Origin: Serratia sp. AKBS12
GTDB lineage: Bacteria > Pseudomonadota > Gammaproteobacteria > Enterobacterales > Enterobacteriaceae
Length of the DNA: 64,000 nucleotides
NCBI RefSeq assembly: GCF_024793895.1
Contig: NZ_JANUSB010000016.1
Span: 298,813-362,812 of the forward strand
Reading direction: 5' to 3'
The notes beneath the pieces are model-generated. The model ran no database searches. It saw nothing but the letters and a program-made list of their open reading frames with translations, and was not told where the DNA came from. Positions 29,381 through 39,982 of the stretch are shown piece after piece. Within the stretch, counting starts at the first letter, position 1; every line of letters starts with the position of its first letter. The position numbers were made by a program, and so were the translations under genes.

Positions 29381-29401
29381 GGGCGCGACACTGCCGCGCC
29401 C
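29381..29401 (-). other. Intercistronic stem between sucB and sucC
   Basis: GGGCGCG and CGCGCCC around a 7-base loop, 12 bases after the sucB stop, with no T-tract. It may protect the upstream sucAB message rather than end it. Confidence 0.5.
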
Positions 29402-29413
29402 AGGTAGGAGTTA

Positions 29414-30634
29414 CTATACGTCCAGCAGCAGACGAGCCGGATCTTCCAGCATCTCTTTCACCGTCACCAGGTAACCCACGGACTCTTTGCCGTCGATCAG
29501 GCGGTGATCGTAAGAGAGCGCCAGATACATCATCGGTTGAATGACCACCTGGCCGTTCACCGCCATTGGACGATCCTTGATGGCGTGCATGCCGAGGATC
29601 GCGCTTTGCGGCGGGTTGATGATCGGGGTGGACATCAGCGAGCCGAAGACGCCGCCGTTGGTAATGGTGAAGTTACCGCCGGTCAGTTCTTCCACTTTCA
29701 ATTTGCCGTCACGGCCTTTGACCGCCAGCTCTTTGATTTTCTTCTCGATATCCGCCATGCTCATGGTGTCCACGTCGCGCAGAACCGGCGTTACCAGGCC
29801 ACGCGGGGTGGAAACCGCGATGCTGACGTCGAAGTAGTTGTGATAGACAACGTCTTCACCGTCGATCGAGGCGTTTACTTCCGGATAGCGTTTCAGCGCT
29901 TCAACCACCGCCTTGATGTAGAAGGACATAAAGCCCAGACGTACACCGTGGCGTTTTTCGAAGGCTTCGCCGTATTGCTTGCGCAGATCCATAATCGGCT
30001 GCATGTTGATTTCGTTGAAAGTGGTCAACATGGCCGTGCTGTTCTTCGCTTCCAGCAGACGTTCGGCCACGCGTTTGCGCAGACGAGACATCGGCACGCG
30101 TTTTTCGGAGCGTGCACTCAAGGCTGGCTGCGGTGCGGCTTCTGTTGCTGCCGCCGGCTTGTCGGCCTTCTTGCCGCCGTTCGCCAGATGCGCTTCAACG
30201 TCTTCACGGGTGATACGCCCTCCCACGCCGCTGCCCTTGATGGCGGCAGCATCGAGATCGTGTTCGGCAATCAGGCGGCGAATCGCCGGGCTGAGCGCGT
30301 CATTGCTCTCTTCGTCCAGGCTGGCGGTAGCACGCTGGGCCGGGGTGGATTCTGTGCTCTGGCTCTTTTCTGCAGTCGGTTTACCCGCGCTGTCGCCTGG
30401 GCGAATACGGCCAAGGATCTGACGAGAAAGCACCGTGGCACCTTCTTCTTCAACGATCGCATCCAGGATGCCTGCTTCACTGGCCGGTACTTCGAGTACC
30501 ACTTTGTCGGTTTCGATCTCTACCAGCACTTCATCGCGGTTTACCGCATCGCCCGGTTTTTTATGCCAGGTCGCCACGGTCGCATCCGCTACCGATTCAG
30601 GAAGGTCAGGAACCAGAATATCTACGCTACTCAT
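29414..30634 (-). CDS. sucB: Dihydrolipoyl succinyltransferase (E2 of 2-oxoglutarate dehydrogenase)
   Basis: 406 aa. One lipoyl domain (1-80) with the lipoylated Lys in [11 protein letters not shown]; a Ser/Thr/Ala-rich hinge; the E1/E3-binding domain at about 113-150 ([19 protein letters not shown]); and the catalytic domain from about 180 with the active-site His and Asp in [11 protein letters not shown]. It forms the 24-mer core of the complex. It lies 18 bases after sucA. Confidence 0.98.
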   Translation of the reverse strand: MSSVDILVPDLPESVADATVATWHKKPGDAVNRDEVLVEIETDKVVLEVPASEAGILDAIVEEEGATVLSRQILGRIRPGDSAGKPTAEKSQSTESTPAQRATASLDEESNDALSPAIRRLIAEHDLDAAAIKGSGVGGRITREDVEAHLANGGKKADKPAAATEAAPQPALSARSEKRVPMSRLRKRVAERLLEAKNSTAMLTTFNEINMQPIMDLRKQYGEAFEKRHGVRLGFMSFYIKAVVEALKRYPEVNASIDGEDVVYHNYFDVSIAVSTPRGLVTPVLRDVDTMSMADIEKKIKELAVKGRDGKLKVEELTGGNFTITNGGVFGSLMSTPIINPPQSAILGMHAIKDRPMAVNGQVVIQPMMYLALSYDHRLIDGKESVGYLVTVKEMLEDPARLLLDV

Positions 30635-30652
30635 TAGCTTTCCCTTAAATTT

Positions 30653-33460
30653 TTAATCAATATTCAGCGCATCATTAACCAGAGCCTGCTGCTGCTTCTG
30701 GTGTACGGACATATAACCCACTGCCGGCGAAGCAGAGGCTGGACGCCCGGCGTAACGTAAAGAGGCCCCGAACGGAATCACTTCACGGAAATTATGCTGG
30801 CTACAGTACCAGGCACCCTGGTTCAGCGGCTCTTCCTGACACCAGACGAAGTCATGCACGTGCGCGTACTGTTCCAGTACCGCCTGCACCGCCTGGTGCG
30901 GGAACGGATACAGCTGTTCGATACGGACAATGGCGACGTCTTTCTTGTCGTTTTTGCGGCGCTGTTCCAGCAGATCGTAATACACCTTGCCCGAGCACAT
31001 CACCACGCGCTTGACCGCTTTCGGATCCAGCTCGTCGATTTCACCGATCGCCGGCAGGAAGCTGCCGTTGGCCAGTTCATCCAGCGAGGACACTGCCAGC
31101 GGATGGCGCAGCAGGGATTTCGGCGACATCACCACCAGCGGACGGCGCATACCGCGCAATGCCTGACGACGCAACATGTGGTAAACCTGCGCCGGCGTAG
31201 ACGGAATGCACACCTGCATGTTCTGTTCTGCACACAGTTGCAGATAACGTTCCAGACGTGCGGAGGAGTGCTCCGGACCCTGGCCTTCGTAACCGTGCGG
31301 CAGCAACATCACCAGACCACACATGCGGCCCCATTTCTGTTCGCCGGAGCTGATGAACTGGTCAATCACCACCTGCGCGCCGTTGGCGAAGTCACCGAAC
31401 TGCGCTTCCCAGATGGTCAGGGTACGCGGTTCTGCGGTAGCGTAGCCATATTCGAATGCCAGCACCGCTTCTTCAGACAGCACCGAGTCCCACACCTTGA
31501 ACTCGCCCTGGCCGGAATGCACATTGGACAGAGGGACGTACACCGAACCGTTTTTCTGGTTGTGCACCACCGCATGGCGGTGGAAGAAGGTACCGCGACC
31601 GGCGTCTTCACCGGACAGGCGGATTGGGATGCCTTCATCTACCAGCGTGGCGTATGCCAGCGTTTCGGCCGCACCCCAGTCGAACGGTTTGTTGCCGGCG
31701 GCCATTTCGCTGCGATCGCCATAGATTTTGGCTACCCGCGACTGCATTTCTACCGCGTCCGGCACCGTACTGATGCGGCGCGCCAGATCCTGCAGGCGTT
31801 TGGTTTCAACCTTGCTTGGGTACTCTTCGTCCCACTCGTGGTTGAGGTACGGCGACCAGGTAAAGGAGTGCAGATTCATCGGACGCCACTCTTCCACCAC
31901 GCATTCGCCGCGGTCGAGCGCATCGCGATACAGGTTGACCATTTCCGTGGCATCTTCCAGCGTGGCGACTTTTTGCTCGGTCAGCACGTCGGCATAAATC
32001 TTGCGAGGTGTCGGATGCTTTTTGATCTTCTGATACATCACCGGCTGGGTTGCACTTGGCTCATCGGCCTCGTTGTGCCCATGGCGACGGTAACAGACCA
32101 GATCGATCATCACGTCACGTTTAAAGGTGTTACGGAAATCCAACGCCAGACGGGTAACAAAGGCCACCGCTTCCGGATCGTCGGCATTGACGTGGAAGAT
32201 AGGCGACTGCACCATCTTGGCAATGTCGGTACAGTATTGGGTCGAACGCGCATCCTGCGGATTGGAGGTGGTGAAACCAATCTGGTTGTTGATGACGATG
32301 CGCACCGTGCCACCCACTTCGTAGCCTCGCGCCTGAGACATGTTCAGGGTTTCCTGCACCACGCCCTGGCCGGTGATCGCAGCGTCACCGTGAATGGTGA
32401 TTGGCAATACCATGTTGCTGCGTGCTTCGTCCAGGCGATCGCGACGGGCGCGAACCGAGCCCATCACCACCGGGCTGACGATCTCCAGATGCGACGGGTT
32501 GAACGCCAGCGCCAGGTGCACCATGCCGCCTTCGGTTTCAACGTCGGAGGAGAAGCCCTGGTGATATTTTACGTCGCCGGTGCCGAGGTGTTCTTTGTGC
32601 TTGCCGGCGAATTCGTCGAACAGATCGGCCGGCTTTTTGCCCAGCACGTTGATCAGTACGTTCAGTCGCCCACGGTGGGCCATGCCCAGCACTACTTCGC
32701 GCGTGCCGTTTTTACCGGCATGGCGCACCATTTCCTTCAGCATTGGTACCAGCGCGTCGCCACCTTCCAGCGAGAAGCGTTTCGCCCCAGGGAACTTGGC
32801 GCCAAGATAGCGTTCCAGCCCTTCCGCTGCGGTCAGCTCGTTCAGGAAACGGCGTTTTTCGTCATTGGTGAAGCTGGCATGACCGACCACGGACTCAATC
32901 CGCTGCTGGATCCAGCGTTTTTCTTCCGTGTTGGTGATGTGCATATATTCCGCACCGATCGAACCGCAATAGGTCTGCTTCAGCGCGGCATACAGATCCG
33001 CCAGCTTCATGGTTTCCTTGCCAATGGCAAATGAACCCACGTTGAAGCTTTCCTGGAAATCCGCCTCGGTCAAATTATGGTAAGCCGGATCGAGGTCAGA
33101 AACCGCTTCCTGCTTCCACAGCCCGAGCGGATCGAGGTTGGCATGCTGATGTCCGCGGAAACGGAAGGCGTTAATCAGCTGCAATACCTTGACCTGCTTG
33201 GCATCGGTTTCAGGATCGGTGATGGTGGAGTTATAACGCGCAGAGTCCTTCGCCAGCCGGCGGAAGTATTCACGAGTTTGGGAGTGGAGTTGATCGGGTT
33301 TGACACCCGCAGTTGGTAGCTGTTGGAAAATGGAACGCCAGCTATCTTCAACGGAGCCCGGATCGGTTAAAAAGTCTTCATAGAGCTGCTCTATGTAGGA
33401 CTGGTTCGCGCCCGCCAGATAGGAGGAATCCAGCCAGGCCTTCATTGCGCCGTTCTGCAT
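30653..33460 (-). CDS. sucA: 2-oxoglutarate dehydrogenase E1 component
   Basis: 935 aa, two more than E. coli. Thiamine-diphosphate enzyme that decarboxylates 2-oxoglutarate. The N-terminal segment KAWLDSSYLAGANQSYIEQL engages the core; TPP and Mg binding is seen around VLGMAHRGRLNVL, ITIHGDAAITGQGVVQE and VNADDPEAVAFVTRL; the transketolase-like domain contains RLSGEDAGRGTFFHRHAV. Long open frames on the opposite strand are codon-bias shadows. Confidence 0.98.
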   Translation of the reverse strand: MQNGAMKAWLDSSYLAGANQSYIEQLYEDFLTDPGSVEDSWRSIFQQLPTAGVKPDQLHSQTREYFRRLAKDSARYNSTITDPETDAKQVKVLQLINAFRFRGHQHANLDPLGLWKQEAVSDLDPAYHNLTEADFQESFNVGSFAIGKETMKLADLYAALKQTYCGSIGAEYMHITNTEEKRWIQQRIESVVGHASFTNDEKRRFLNELTAAEGLERYLGAKFPGAKRFSLEGGDALVPMLKEMVRHAGKNGTREVVLGMAHRGRLNVLINVLGKKPADLFDEFAGKHKEHLGTGDVKYHQGFSSDVETEGGMVHLALAFNPSHLEIVSPVVMGSVRARRDRLDEARSNMVLPITIHGDAAITGQGVVQETLNMSQARGYEVGGTVRIVINNQIGFTTSNPQDARSTQYCTDIAKMVQSPIFHVNADDPEAVAFVTRLALDFRNTFKRDVMIDLVCYRRHGHNEADEPSATQPVMYQKIKKHPTPRKIYADVLTEQKVATLEDATEMVNLYRDALDRGECVVEEWRPMNLHSFTWSPYLNHEWDEEYPSKVETKRLQDLARRISTVPDAVEMQSRVAKIYGDRSEMAAGNKPFDWGAAETLAYATLVDEGIPIRLSGEDAGRGTFFHRHAVVHNQKNGSVYVPLSNVHSGQGEFKVWDSVLSEEAVLAFEYGYATAEPRTLTIWEAQFGDFANGAQVVIDQFISSGEQKWGRMCGLVMLLPHGYEGQGPEHSSARLERYLQLCAEQNMQVCIPSTPAQVYHMLRRQALRGMRRPLVVMSPKSLLRHPLAVSSLDELANGSFLPAIGEIDELDPKAVKRVVMCSGKVYYDLLEQRRKNDKKDVAIVRIEQLYPFPHQAVQAVLEQYAHVHDFVWCQEEPLNQGAWYCSQHNFREVIPFGASLRYAGRPASASPAVGYMSVHQKQQQALVNDALNID

Positions 33461-33640
33461 TATGATCCCTTAAGCTTTAAAGCTTTAGTTTTCGCCGTGG
33501 TTAACATAATTACCGTGATTGAAACGGTTTGCCGTAAAAACGGTTCACTGGACGTATCCCCTGGGTTACCAATGCGAGGCATCGGCGACTTCGGGTATCT
33601 GTTTACGTTCTGTTATGGACCTTGCGGTCCCTTACAAGGA

Positions 33641-33707
33641 ACCTCTAAAAACCGGCGGGACGAACCTGATTGCCTGGTGCCACAATCACGGGTCAGCTTT
33701 TAGAGGT
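33641..33707. repeat. 10-bp inverted repeat with 47-base spacing upstream of sucA
   Basis: ACCTCTAAAA (33641-33650) and TTTTAGAGGT (33698-33707) in the sdhB-sucA gap. Extending them gives near-match GGAA/TTCC flanks. It could pair in the sdh-suc read-through RNA or mark a small mobile or regulatory element. Confidence 0.7.
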
Positions 33708-33718
33708 TTCCTGCCAAT

Positions 33719-33744
33719 GGTGCGCCGGGCATGCCCGGCGCACC
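33719..33744 (-). terminator. Perfect 26-bp palindrome after sdhB
   Basis: GGTGCGCCGGGCA and its exact complement, 6 bases past the sdhB stop. It makes a very stable stem but has no T-tract, so it may be a 3' stabiliser or a leaky stop between sdhCDAB and sucABCD. Confidence 0.6.
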
Positions 33745-33750
33745 GTCCGA

Positions 33751-34467
33751 TTATGCGCCGCGTTGCAGCAGCATCGACTTGATGTGACCGATAGCGCGGG
33801 TCGGGTTCAAGCCTTTAGGACATACACTGACACAATTCATAATGCTATGGCAGCGGAAAACACTGAAAGCATCGTCCAGATCATCCAAACGTGCTGCAGT
33901 TTCGGTATCTCGGCTGTCAATCAGGAAGCGATACGCCGCCAACAGGCCTGCCGGACCAACGAATTTGTCCGGGTTCCACCAGAACGACGGACACGAGGTA
34001 GAGCAGCAGGCGCACAGAATGCACTCGTACAAACCATCAAGTTTAGCCCGTTGTTCCGGCGATTGCAGGTGTTCGCGCGCCGGCGGCGTTTTGCCGTCGT
34101 TCAGCAGGTAAGGCTTGATCTTTTCATACTGGGTATAAAACTGCCCCATATCGACCACCAGGTCGCGTACCACCGGCAACCCAGGCAGTGGACGAATGAC
34201 GATTTTACCCTTGCCTTTGCTCAGCGACGACACCGGGGTGATACACGCCAGGCCGTTTTTGCCGTTCATGTTCAGACCATCGGAACCGCACACGCCCTCA
34301 CGGCATGAGCGGCGGAACGACAGCGTCGGATCCTTTTCCTTCAGCAGAATCAGCGCGTCCAGCAGCATCATGTCGCGCCCTTCTTCCGCCTCAAGCTGGT
34401 AATCCTGCATGTGCGGAGCGTCATCGACATCCGGGTTATAGCGATATATTGAGAATTCGAGTTTCAT
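33751..34467 (-). CDS. sdhB: Succinate dehydrogenase iron-sulfur subunit
   Basis: 238 aa from the ATG at 34467 (a TTG codon directly before it is in frame). The [2Fe-2S] cysteines lie in CREGVCGSDGLNMNGKNGLAC, split here as CREGVCGSDG and GLAC; the [4Fe-4S] and [3Fe-4S] motifs are CILCACCSTSCP and CHSIMNCVSVCPKGLNP. It passes electrons from SdhA to ubiquinone. It follows sdhA by 18 bases. Confidence 0.98.
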   Translation of the reverse strand: MKLEFSIYRYNPDVDDAPHMQDYQLEAEEGRDMMLLDALILLKEKDPTLSFRRSCREGVCGSDGLNMNGKNGLACITPVSSLSKGKGKIVIRPLPGLPVVRDLVVDMGQFYTQYEKIKPYLLNDGKTPPAREHLQSPEQRAKLDGLYECILCACCSTSCPSFWWNPDKFVGPAGLLAAYRFLIDSRDTETAARLDDLDDAFSVFRCHSIMNCVSVCPKGLNPTRAIGHIKSMLLQRGA

Positions 34468-34485
34468 CAATCGATCTCCGCGAAA

Positions 34486-36252
34486 TTAGTAAGAACGCAC
34501 TTTCGGCGGGAATGCCGGGCGCAGTGTCGGTTGCATGTTCACTTCACGACGGGTCATGCTTTCCGACTGCGGCAGATACAGCGAATGGCACAGCCAGTTG
34601 GCATCGTCACGTTCCGGGTAGTCGAAGCGGCTGTGTGCGCCACGGCTCTCGGTACGGAAGTTGGCCGAAACGGCGGTGGAAAACGCAGTCTCCATCAGGT
34701 TATCCAACTCCAGGCATTCAATGCGCTGGGTATTGAATTCGCTGGAGGTATCGTCCAGACGGGCGTTCTTCAGACGTTCACGGATCACTTTCAGCTCTTC
34801 CAACCCTTTCGCCATCGCATCGCCTTCGCGGAACACCGAGAAGTTGTGCTGCATGCAGGATTGCAGTGCCTTGCGGATTTCGACCGGATCTTCACCGGAA
34901 CGGGTATTGTTCCAGCGGTTGAGGCGGTCCAGCGAAGCTTCGACGTCGGAGTCGCTGGCGTCACGGCTTTCGCCCTGCTCTGCCAACGATTCCTGCAGGT
35001 GCATGCCGGCGGAACGACCGAACACCACCAGATCCAGCAGCGAGTTACCGCCCAGACGGTTGGCACCGTGTACCGATACGCAGGCGATTTCACCCACCGC
35101 GAACAGCCCCGGAATCACTACGTCTTCACCTTTTTCGTTCACCGTCAGCGCCTGGCCGGTCACTTTGGTTGGGATGCCGCCCATCATATAGTGGCAGGTC
35201 GGGATAACCGGGATCGGTTCTTTGACCGGATCGACGTGGGCAAAGGTGCGCGACAGCTCGAGAATGCCCGGCAGGCGGGATTCCAGCACCTCCTTACCGA
35301 GGTGATCCAGCTTCAGTTTGGCATGCGGGCCCCATGGACCGTCGCAGCCACGGCCTTCGCGGATTTCGATCATGATCGAACGGGCAACCACGTCGCGTCC
35401 CGCCAGATCCTTGGCGTTCGGCGCATAACGCTCCATAAAGCGTTCGCCGTGCTTGTTCAGCAGGTAGCCGCCTTCGCCGCGGCAACCTTCGGTAACCAGT
35501 ACCCCCGCTCCGGCGATGCCGGTTGGGTGGAACTGCCACATTTCCATATCCTGCACTGGCACGCCGGCACGGATAGCCATGCCGACCCCGTCGCCGGTAT
35601 TGATGTGGGCGTTGGTGGTAGACTGGTAAATGCGGCCCGCGCCGCCGGTGGCCAGCACGGTCGCCTTGGCCTTGAAGTACACCACTTCGCCGGTTTCAAT
35701 ACAGATGGCGGTAGTCCCCACCACCGCGCCATCCTGGTTTTTGACCAGATCAAGCGCGTACCACTCGGAAAAGATGGTGGTGTGGTTCTTCAGGTTCTGC
35801 TGATACAGGGTGTGGAGCAGCGCGTGGCCGGTACGGTCAGCCGCTGCCGCGGTACGGGCCGCCTGCTCGCCGCCGAAGTTCAGCGACTGGCCACCGAATG
35901 GACGTTGATAAATGCGGCCATCGTCCAGGCGGGAAAACGGCAAGCCCATGTGTTCCAGTTCCAGAATCGCTTCCGGGCCGGTTTTACACATATATTCAAT
36001 GGCGTCCTGGTCACCGATGTAGTCGGAGCCTTTTACCGTATCGTACATATGCCATTCCCAGTTGTCCTCGTGGCTGTTACCCAGCGCAACGGTAATACCG
36101 CCCTGGGCAGACACGGTATGGGAACGGGTCGGGAATACTTTTGACAGCAGGGCACAGGTTGAGCCCGCTTGGGAAATTTGCAGTGCCGCACGCATACCTG
36201 CGCCGCCTGCACCGATAACCACTGCATCAAACTCTCTGACTGGCAGTTTCAT
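34486..36252 (-). CDS. sdhA: Succinate dehydrogenase flavoprotein subunit
   Basis: 588 aa, the E. coli length. FAD-binding [11 protein letters not shown] near the N-terminus, the covalent-FAD His in [12 protein letters not shown], the substrate site around [15 protein letters not shown] and catalytic Arg/His regions [13 protein letters not shown] and [12 protein letters not shown]. It oxidises succinate to fumarate on the cytoplasmic side. Three bases separate it from sdhD. Confidence 0.98.
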   Translation of the reverse strand: MKLPVREFDAVVIGAGGAGMRAALQISQAGSTCALLSKVFPTRSHTVSAQGGITVALGNSHEDNWEWHMYDTVKGSDYIGDQDAIEYMCKTGPEAILELEHMGLPFSRLDDGRIYQRPFGGQSLNFGGEQAARTAAAADRTGHALLHTLYQQNLKNHTTIFSEWYALDLVKNQDGAVVGTTAICIETGEVVYFKAKATVLATGGAGRIYQSTTNAHINTGDGVGMAIRAGVPVQDMEMWQFHPTGIAGAGVLVTEGCRGEGGYLLNKHGERFMERYAPNAKDLAGRDVVARSIMIEIREGRGCDGPWGPHAKLKLDHLGKEVLESRLPGILELSRTFAHVDPVKEPIPVIPTCHYMMGGIPTKVTGQALTVNEKGEDVVIPGLFAVGEIACVSVHGANRLGGNSLLDLVVFGRSAGMHLQESLAEQGESRDASDSDVEASLDRLNRWNNTRSGEDPVEIRKALQSCMQHNFSVFREGDAMAKGLEELKVIRERLKNARLDDTSSEFNTQRIECLELDNLMETAFSTAVSANFRTESRGAHSRFDYPERDDANWLCHSLYLPQSESMTRREVNMQPTLRPAFPPKVRSY

Positions 36253-36255
36253 TGT

Positions 36256-36603
36256 TTACGCACCCCACACTACGATTGTTCCGTACAGTAAATAAACCAG
36301 CAACGCGACGACAATCGCCAGTTGCAGCATCAGGCGTAACGCCAGTGGCTTGATATAGTCCGTCAGCACCTGCCACATACCGATCCAGGCATGCACCAGA
36401 ATCGACAACAGCGTTAACAGGGTGAATACTTTCGTAATGCTGGTTGCGAAGAAACCGCGCCAGATTTCGTAGGTCATATCCGGAGCCGTGGCAACAAAGC
36501 CCAGGATATAGAGAACATACAGGGTGATGACGATGGCGGAAGCACGCAGTAACAACCAGTCGTGTACGCCGTTGCGTCCTAATGCAGAAACATTGCTTAC
36601 CAT
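36256..36603 (-). CDS. sdhD: Succinate dehydrogenase membrane anchor, cytochrome b556 small subunit
   Basis: 115 aa from the ATG at 36603 ([21 protein letters not shown]), which equals E. coli SdhD; the longer open frame upstream overlaps sdhC out of frame. Three membrane helices; conserved [19 protein letters not shown] includes the haem-side His. It overlaps the sdhC stop by 7 bases. Confidence 0.97.
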   Translation of the reverse strand: MVSNVSALGRNGVHDWLLLRASAIVITLYVLYILGFVATAPDMTYEIWRGFFATSITKVFTLLTLLSILVHAWIGMWQVLTDYIKPLALRLMLQLAIVVALLVYLLYGTIVVWGA

Positions 36604-36986
36604 ACGAGGACTCCAGCCAGAATTGACAGCACGGCGGTCAGAACGAACGCCACCTGGGCAGAACGCTGGCCAGCGGCTAAACTCTCTTCGATATAGCCAA
36701 AATCCATTAACAAGTGACGAATGCCACCGCAAATGTGATAGGCCAACGCAGTGAGGATCCCCCAGAAGATGAATTTGACGAAGAAGCTATTCATGATGGC
36801 GGCAGCCTGCAGGAAACCCTCTTGAGAGGAGAGTGACATGCCCAGCAGCCAGAGGAGGATACCCACGGCAACGAAGGTAATTACGCCAGAGACTCGGTGT
36901 AAGATGGACGCTATCGCAGTTACGGGAAACCGGATCGTTTGCAGATCCAGGTTGACAGGTCTTTGTTTTTTCACGGTTTTGCCCAC
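36597..36986 (-). CDS. sdhC: Succinate dehydrogenase cytochrome b556 large subunit
   Basis: 129 aa from a GTG start, same length as E. coli Sdh[21 protein letters not shown] at the N-terminus, the quinone-site Ser and Arg in SILHRVSGV, and the haem-ligand H84 in [12 protein letters not shown]. Three membrane helices. First gene of sdhCDAB, divergent from gltA across a 750-bp control region with a good CRP site. Confidence 0.96.
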   Translation of the reverse strand: MGKTVKKQRPVNLDLQTIRFPVTAIASILHRVSGVITFVAVGILLWLLGMSLSSQEGFLQAAAIMNSFFVKFIFWGILTALAYHICGGIRHLLMDFGYIEESLAAGQRSAQVAFVLTAVLSILAGVLVW

Positions 36987-37739
36987 ACAGCTCTTATTAT
37001 TTTCCTTCCTCCGGGCCTGGGTGGGGATCAGACAGCGTTAAGAGCCAAAACCCTTACACGTCACGCGCTCAAACATCAACATCCTCTGTGCTTAAACGGC
37101 GCGTAGTTATAACGCTGGGTGCTCCTACTTCAGGGTAATCCGGAGACCTGGCGGCAGTATAGGAGGATCACATTCTGATTACAATTCCCGTACAATCCCT
37201 TTGATAACATTTCCCCCGAACAGTGATTTAGATCACGATTTTCACAATTAGTGCAAAATTAATTATCTGATTTGACAAGAGATCAACATTTCCATTACAT
37301 ATAGGGGCACAAACGGTCCTATGATGCGCTATAGGTCAGCAGATACACTTCCCCCTACGCACAAGTTATGCAACAGTGTATTTGGTTAAAACCCCCGAAC
37401 ACGTCGTAGGTAATGATTAACAGAAAATAACGAATTCAACGAATCGTTAACAACTGGTCACCCGTCTCGTTCGCCTGGTCAAACCCAATGGATTTCACGT
37501 TGTAGCCAGGAGGCAAGCGTATGCCCCGACTGCCTGAACGGCATACACAACCGGGGTCGGCGCGGCCATACCGCTGCGACATGAATGACGAACGGTTTGA
37601 CACTCTGTACCCTACCAGCGCAATTGCGCAGTCGCTCACAGAGTTGGCGCCGGTTTTGCTTATTTGTGGGCAACTGGCGGAGATTTAAGGTATTTCAGTT
37701 GTTAGAGGTTTTTAAAATAAGGCGCTAAGGAGACTGTAA
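36987..37739. promoter_or_regulatory. Divergent sdhC / gltA control region
   Basis: 753 bases without a convincing gene. A CRP site lies at 37222-37237. TTGACA (from 37272) with TACATA 18 bp on is a possible gltA-facing promoter, and ATCAAC/TTGACA form an FNR-like dyad with one extra base. GTTAAC-type ArcA-like elements occur near 37413 and 37446. The small open frame at 37436-37639 on the minus strand has no recognisable content. Confidence 0.55.
37222..37237. promoter_or_regulatory. CRP site in the sdhC-gltA region
   Basis: AGTGATTTAGATCACG fits TGTGAN6TCACA at 8 of 10 positions and is a near-perfect dyad. It lies about 240 bp before sdhC. cAMP-CRP activates sdhCDAB in E. coli. Confidence 0.65.
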
Positions 37740-39029
37740 ATGACTGATAAGAAAGCGACGCTAACCATCAATGGCGGCGAAGCTCCGATCGAACTGGGCG
37801 TACTAACCCCAACGCTGGGTCCCGATGTCCTCGACGTCCGCGCCCTGGGTTCCAAAGGTTATTTCACATTCGATCCCGGCTTTACCTCCACCGCTTCCTG
37901 CGAATCCAAAATCACCTTCATTGACGGTGACAAAGGTGTTCTTCTGCACCGTGGCTTCCCGATCGAGCAGCTGGCGAAACAATCTTCTTATCTGGAAGTG
38001 TGTTACATCCTGCTGTACGGCGAAACTCCAACGCCGGAAGAGTTCGAAACCTTCAAGACCACCGTCACCCGCCACACCATGATCCACGATCAGATCACCC
38101 ATCTGTTCCGTGGCTTCCGCCGCGACTCACACCCAATGGCGGTGCTGTGCGGCGTAACCGGCGCGCTGGCGGCGTTCTACCACGATGCGCTCGACGTCAA
38201 CAATGAACGCCACCGTGAAATCACCGCATTCCGCCTGCTGTCCAAAATGCCGACCGTGGCGGCGATGTGTTACAAATATTCCCTCGGCCAGCCGTTCGTC
38301 TATCCGCGCAACGATCTGTCTTATGCCGGTAACTTCCTGCACATGATGTTCGCCACCCCGTGCGAAGAGTACGTGGTGAACCCGGTGCTGGAACGCGCCA
38401 TGGATCGCATCCTGATCCTGCATGCCGATCACGAGCAGAACGCCTCCACCTCTACCGTGCGTACCGCCGGTTCGTCAGGCGCCAACCCGTTTGCCTGCAT
38501 CGCGGCCGGCATTGCTTCCCTGTGGGGGCCGGCGCACGGTGGTGCCAACGAAGCCGCGTTGAAGATGCTGGAAGAAATCAAAACCGTTGAACACATTCCA
38601 GAGTTCATCAAGCGCGCCAAAGACAAGAACGATTCGTTCCGTCTGATGGGCTTCGGCCACCGCGTGTACAAAAATTACGATCCACGCGCCACCGTGATGC
38701 GTGAAACCTGTCACGAAGTGCTGAAAGAACTGAACAAGAAAGACGATAACCTGCTGGCCGTGGCGATGGAGCTGGAACACATCGCGCTGAACGACCCGTA
38801 CTTCATCGAGAAGAAACTGTACCCGAACGTCGACTTCTACTCGGGCATCATTCTGAAGGCGATGGGCATTCCGTCCTCCATGTTCACCGTTATCTTCGCC
38901 ATCGCGCGTACCATCGGCTGGATCGCCCACTGGAACGAAATGCACGACGAAGGCATCAAGATCGCCCGTCCGCGTCAGCTGTATACCGGCTATGCTGAGC
39001 GTGACTTCAATTCTCAGTTGAAGAAATAA
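37740..39029 (+). CDS. gltA: Citrate synthase
   Basis: 429 aa, type II (hexameric, NADH-sensitive) citrate synthase like E. coli GltA. N-terminal regulatory domain [16 protein letters not shown]; catalytic His in [13 protein letters not shown] and [14 protein letters not shown], and Asp in [10 protein letters not shown]. It condenses oxaloacetate with acetyl-CoA to start the TCA cycle. GGAG lies 8 bases before the ATG; a strong terminator follows. Confidence 0.98.
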   Translation: MTDKKATLTINGGEAPIELGVLTPTLGPDVLDVRALGSKGYFTFDPGFTSTASCESKITFIDGDKGVLLHRGFPIEQLAKQSSYLEVCYILLYGETPTPEEFETFKTTVTRHTMIHDQITHLFRGFRRDSHPMAVLCGVTGALAAFYHDALDVNNERHREITAFRLLSKMPTVAAMCYKYSLGQPFVYPRNDLSYAGNFLHMMFATPCEEYVVNPVLERAMDRILILHADHEQNASTSTVRTAGSSGANPFACIAAGIASLWGPAHGGANEAALKMLEEIKTVEHIPEFIKRAKDKNDSFRLMGFGHRVYKNYDPRATVMRETCHEVLKELNKKDDNLLAVAMELEHIALNDPYFIEKKLYPNVDFYSGIILKAMGIPSSMFTVIFAIARTIGWIAHWNEMHDEGIKIARPRQLYTGYAERDFNSQLKK

Positions 39030-39058
39030 CGCCGCGTTTAACCAGATTACATCTGACA

Positions 39059-39088
39059 ACGCCGCCCATCGGGGCGGCGTTTTTTTTT
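39059..39088 (+). terminator. Terminator after gltA
   Basis: Stem ACGCCGCCC with GGGCGGCGT, loop ATCG, then nine T. It lies 29 bases past gltA and faces the convergent nei. Confidence 0.95.
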
Positions 39089-39167
39089 GCTCCTTCCCGC
39101 AGCCTATCGCAGCGGTTAATGTGGGTCACCGTCCGGTAACTTGCAGCTTGCCCCCCAATACCAACGA

Positions 39168-39959
39168 TTAATGCTGGCAAACAGGGCACCAGTAAAATGG
39201 TCGCGACGACAGCGTCGTTTTCACGATCATCGCTCCGCAGCGCAGGCACGGCTCGCCGCTGCGATGAAACACCTTAAAGCTGAACAATGCCCCATGATGC
39301 ACATCGTCATTGGCCTGACCACGGGTCTGATAAGATAATCGCGGTAGCGCCAATATCGCCTGCGCCAGACGTTGCAGCGCATCGGCAGACAAGTCCTGCG
39401 GCCGGTGTTGCGGCGCCAGCTGCGCCTGCCACAGGATTTCCGCCCGCAGATAATTACCCAGCCCCGCCAAAAATGCCTGATCGAGCAGTAGCCCGCCCAA
39501 CTGCCGCCGGTAAAATGCCGGCGCAAGCAAACGCTGTGCGACCTGCCGCTGCGTCAATGCCATATCCAGCACGTCCGGGCCGATGCGCTGTAAAAACGGG
39601 TGCATGGCTATTTCTTCCCGCGGGGCGAGGGTGATATCCGACGCGCTGTACAACAGGATCGCCTGCCGCGCCGTTTGCAGCCTCACGCGCAGACTGCGCT
39701 TGGTCGCCGGGGATTCCCCGGCCTTTGCCACTTTCCAGATGCCATACAGCTGGTTATGACTGTACAGCGTTAATCCGTTGGAAAAGTGTGTCAATAGCGC
39801 CTTGCCGCGCGGTTCAATCGCCACGATCCGCTGACCGATCAACTCTGGCTGGTAGTGTCTTAACTGCGGAAAGGCGAACCAGACCTCGGTCAGCGGCTGC
39901 TCCAGCACCGCCGCCGCCAAGGTATCTGCCGCCCGGCGAATTTCCGGTCCTTCCGGCAT
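39168..39959 (-). CDS. nei: Endonuclease VIII (Nei), oxidised-pyrimidine DNA glycosylase
   Basis: 263 aa, the E. coli length. N-terminal [12 protein letters not shown] supplies the catalytic Pro2 and Glu3; the conserved Lys is in [10 protein letters not shown]; the C-terminal zinc finger is CLRCGAMIV...YWCPVCQH. It removes thymine glycol and similar lesions with beta,delta-elimination. In E. coli it follows the pxp genes; here pcp and the DUF979/DUF969 pair lie in between, and nei starts 23 bases after pcp. Confidence 0.97.
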   Translation of the reverse strand: MPEGPEIRRAADTLAAAVLEQPLTEVWFAFPQLRHYQPELIGQRIVAIEPRGKALLTHFSNGLTLYSHNQLYGIWKVAKAGESPATKRSLRVRLQTARQAILLYSASDITLAPREEIAMHPFLQRIGPDVLDMALTQRQVAQRLLAPAFYRRQLGGLLLDQAFLAGLGNYLRAEILWQAQLAPQHRPQDLSADALQRLAQAILALPRLSYQTRGQANDDVHHGALFSFKVFHRSGEPCLRCGAMIVKTTLSSRPFYWCPVCQH

Positions 39960-39982
39960 GCTAGCTCCTCCTGATGCGGGCG

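Noticed and set aside
30794..33034. 746-aa open frame on the plus strand
   Set aside because: It lies wholly antisense to sucA and reflects the codon bias of that gene; the translation is rich in Arg, His and Gln with no domain.
34531..36144. 537-aa open frame on the plus strand
   Set aside because: Antisense to sdhA, in a frame that mirrors its third-position GC bias; no recognisable motif.
37436..37639. 67-aa open frame in the sdhC-gltA region
   Set aside because: No ribosome site or recognisable content, and it lies in a region expected to hold control elements.
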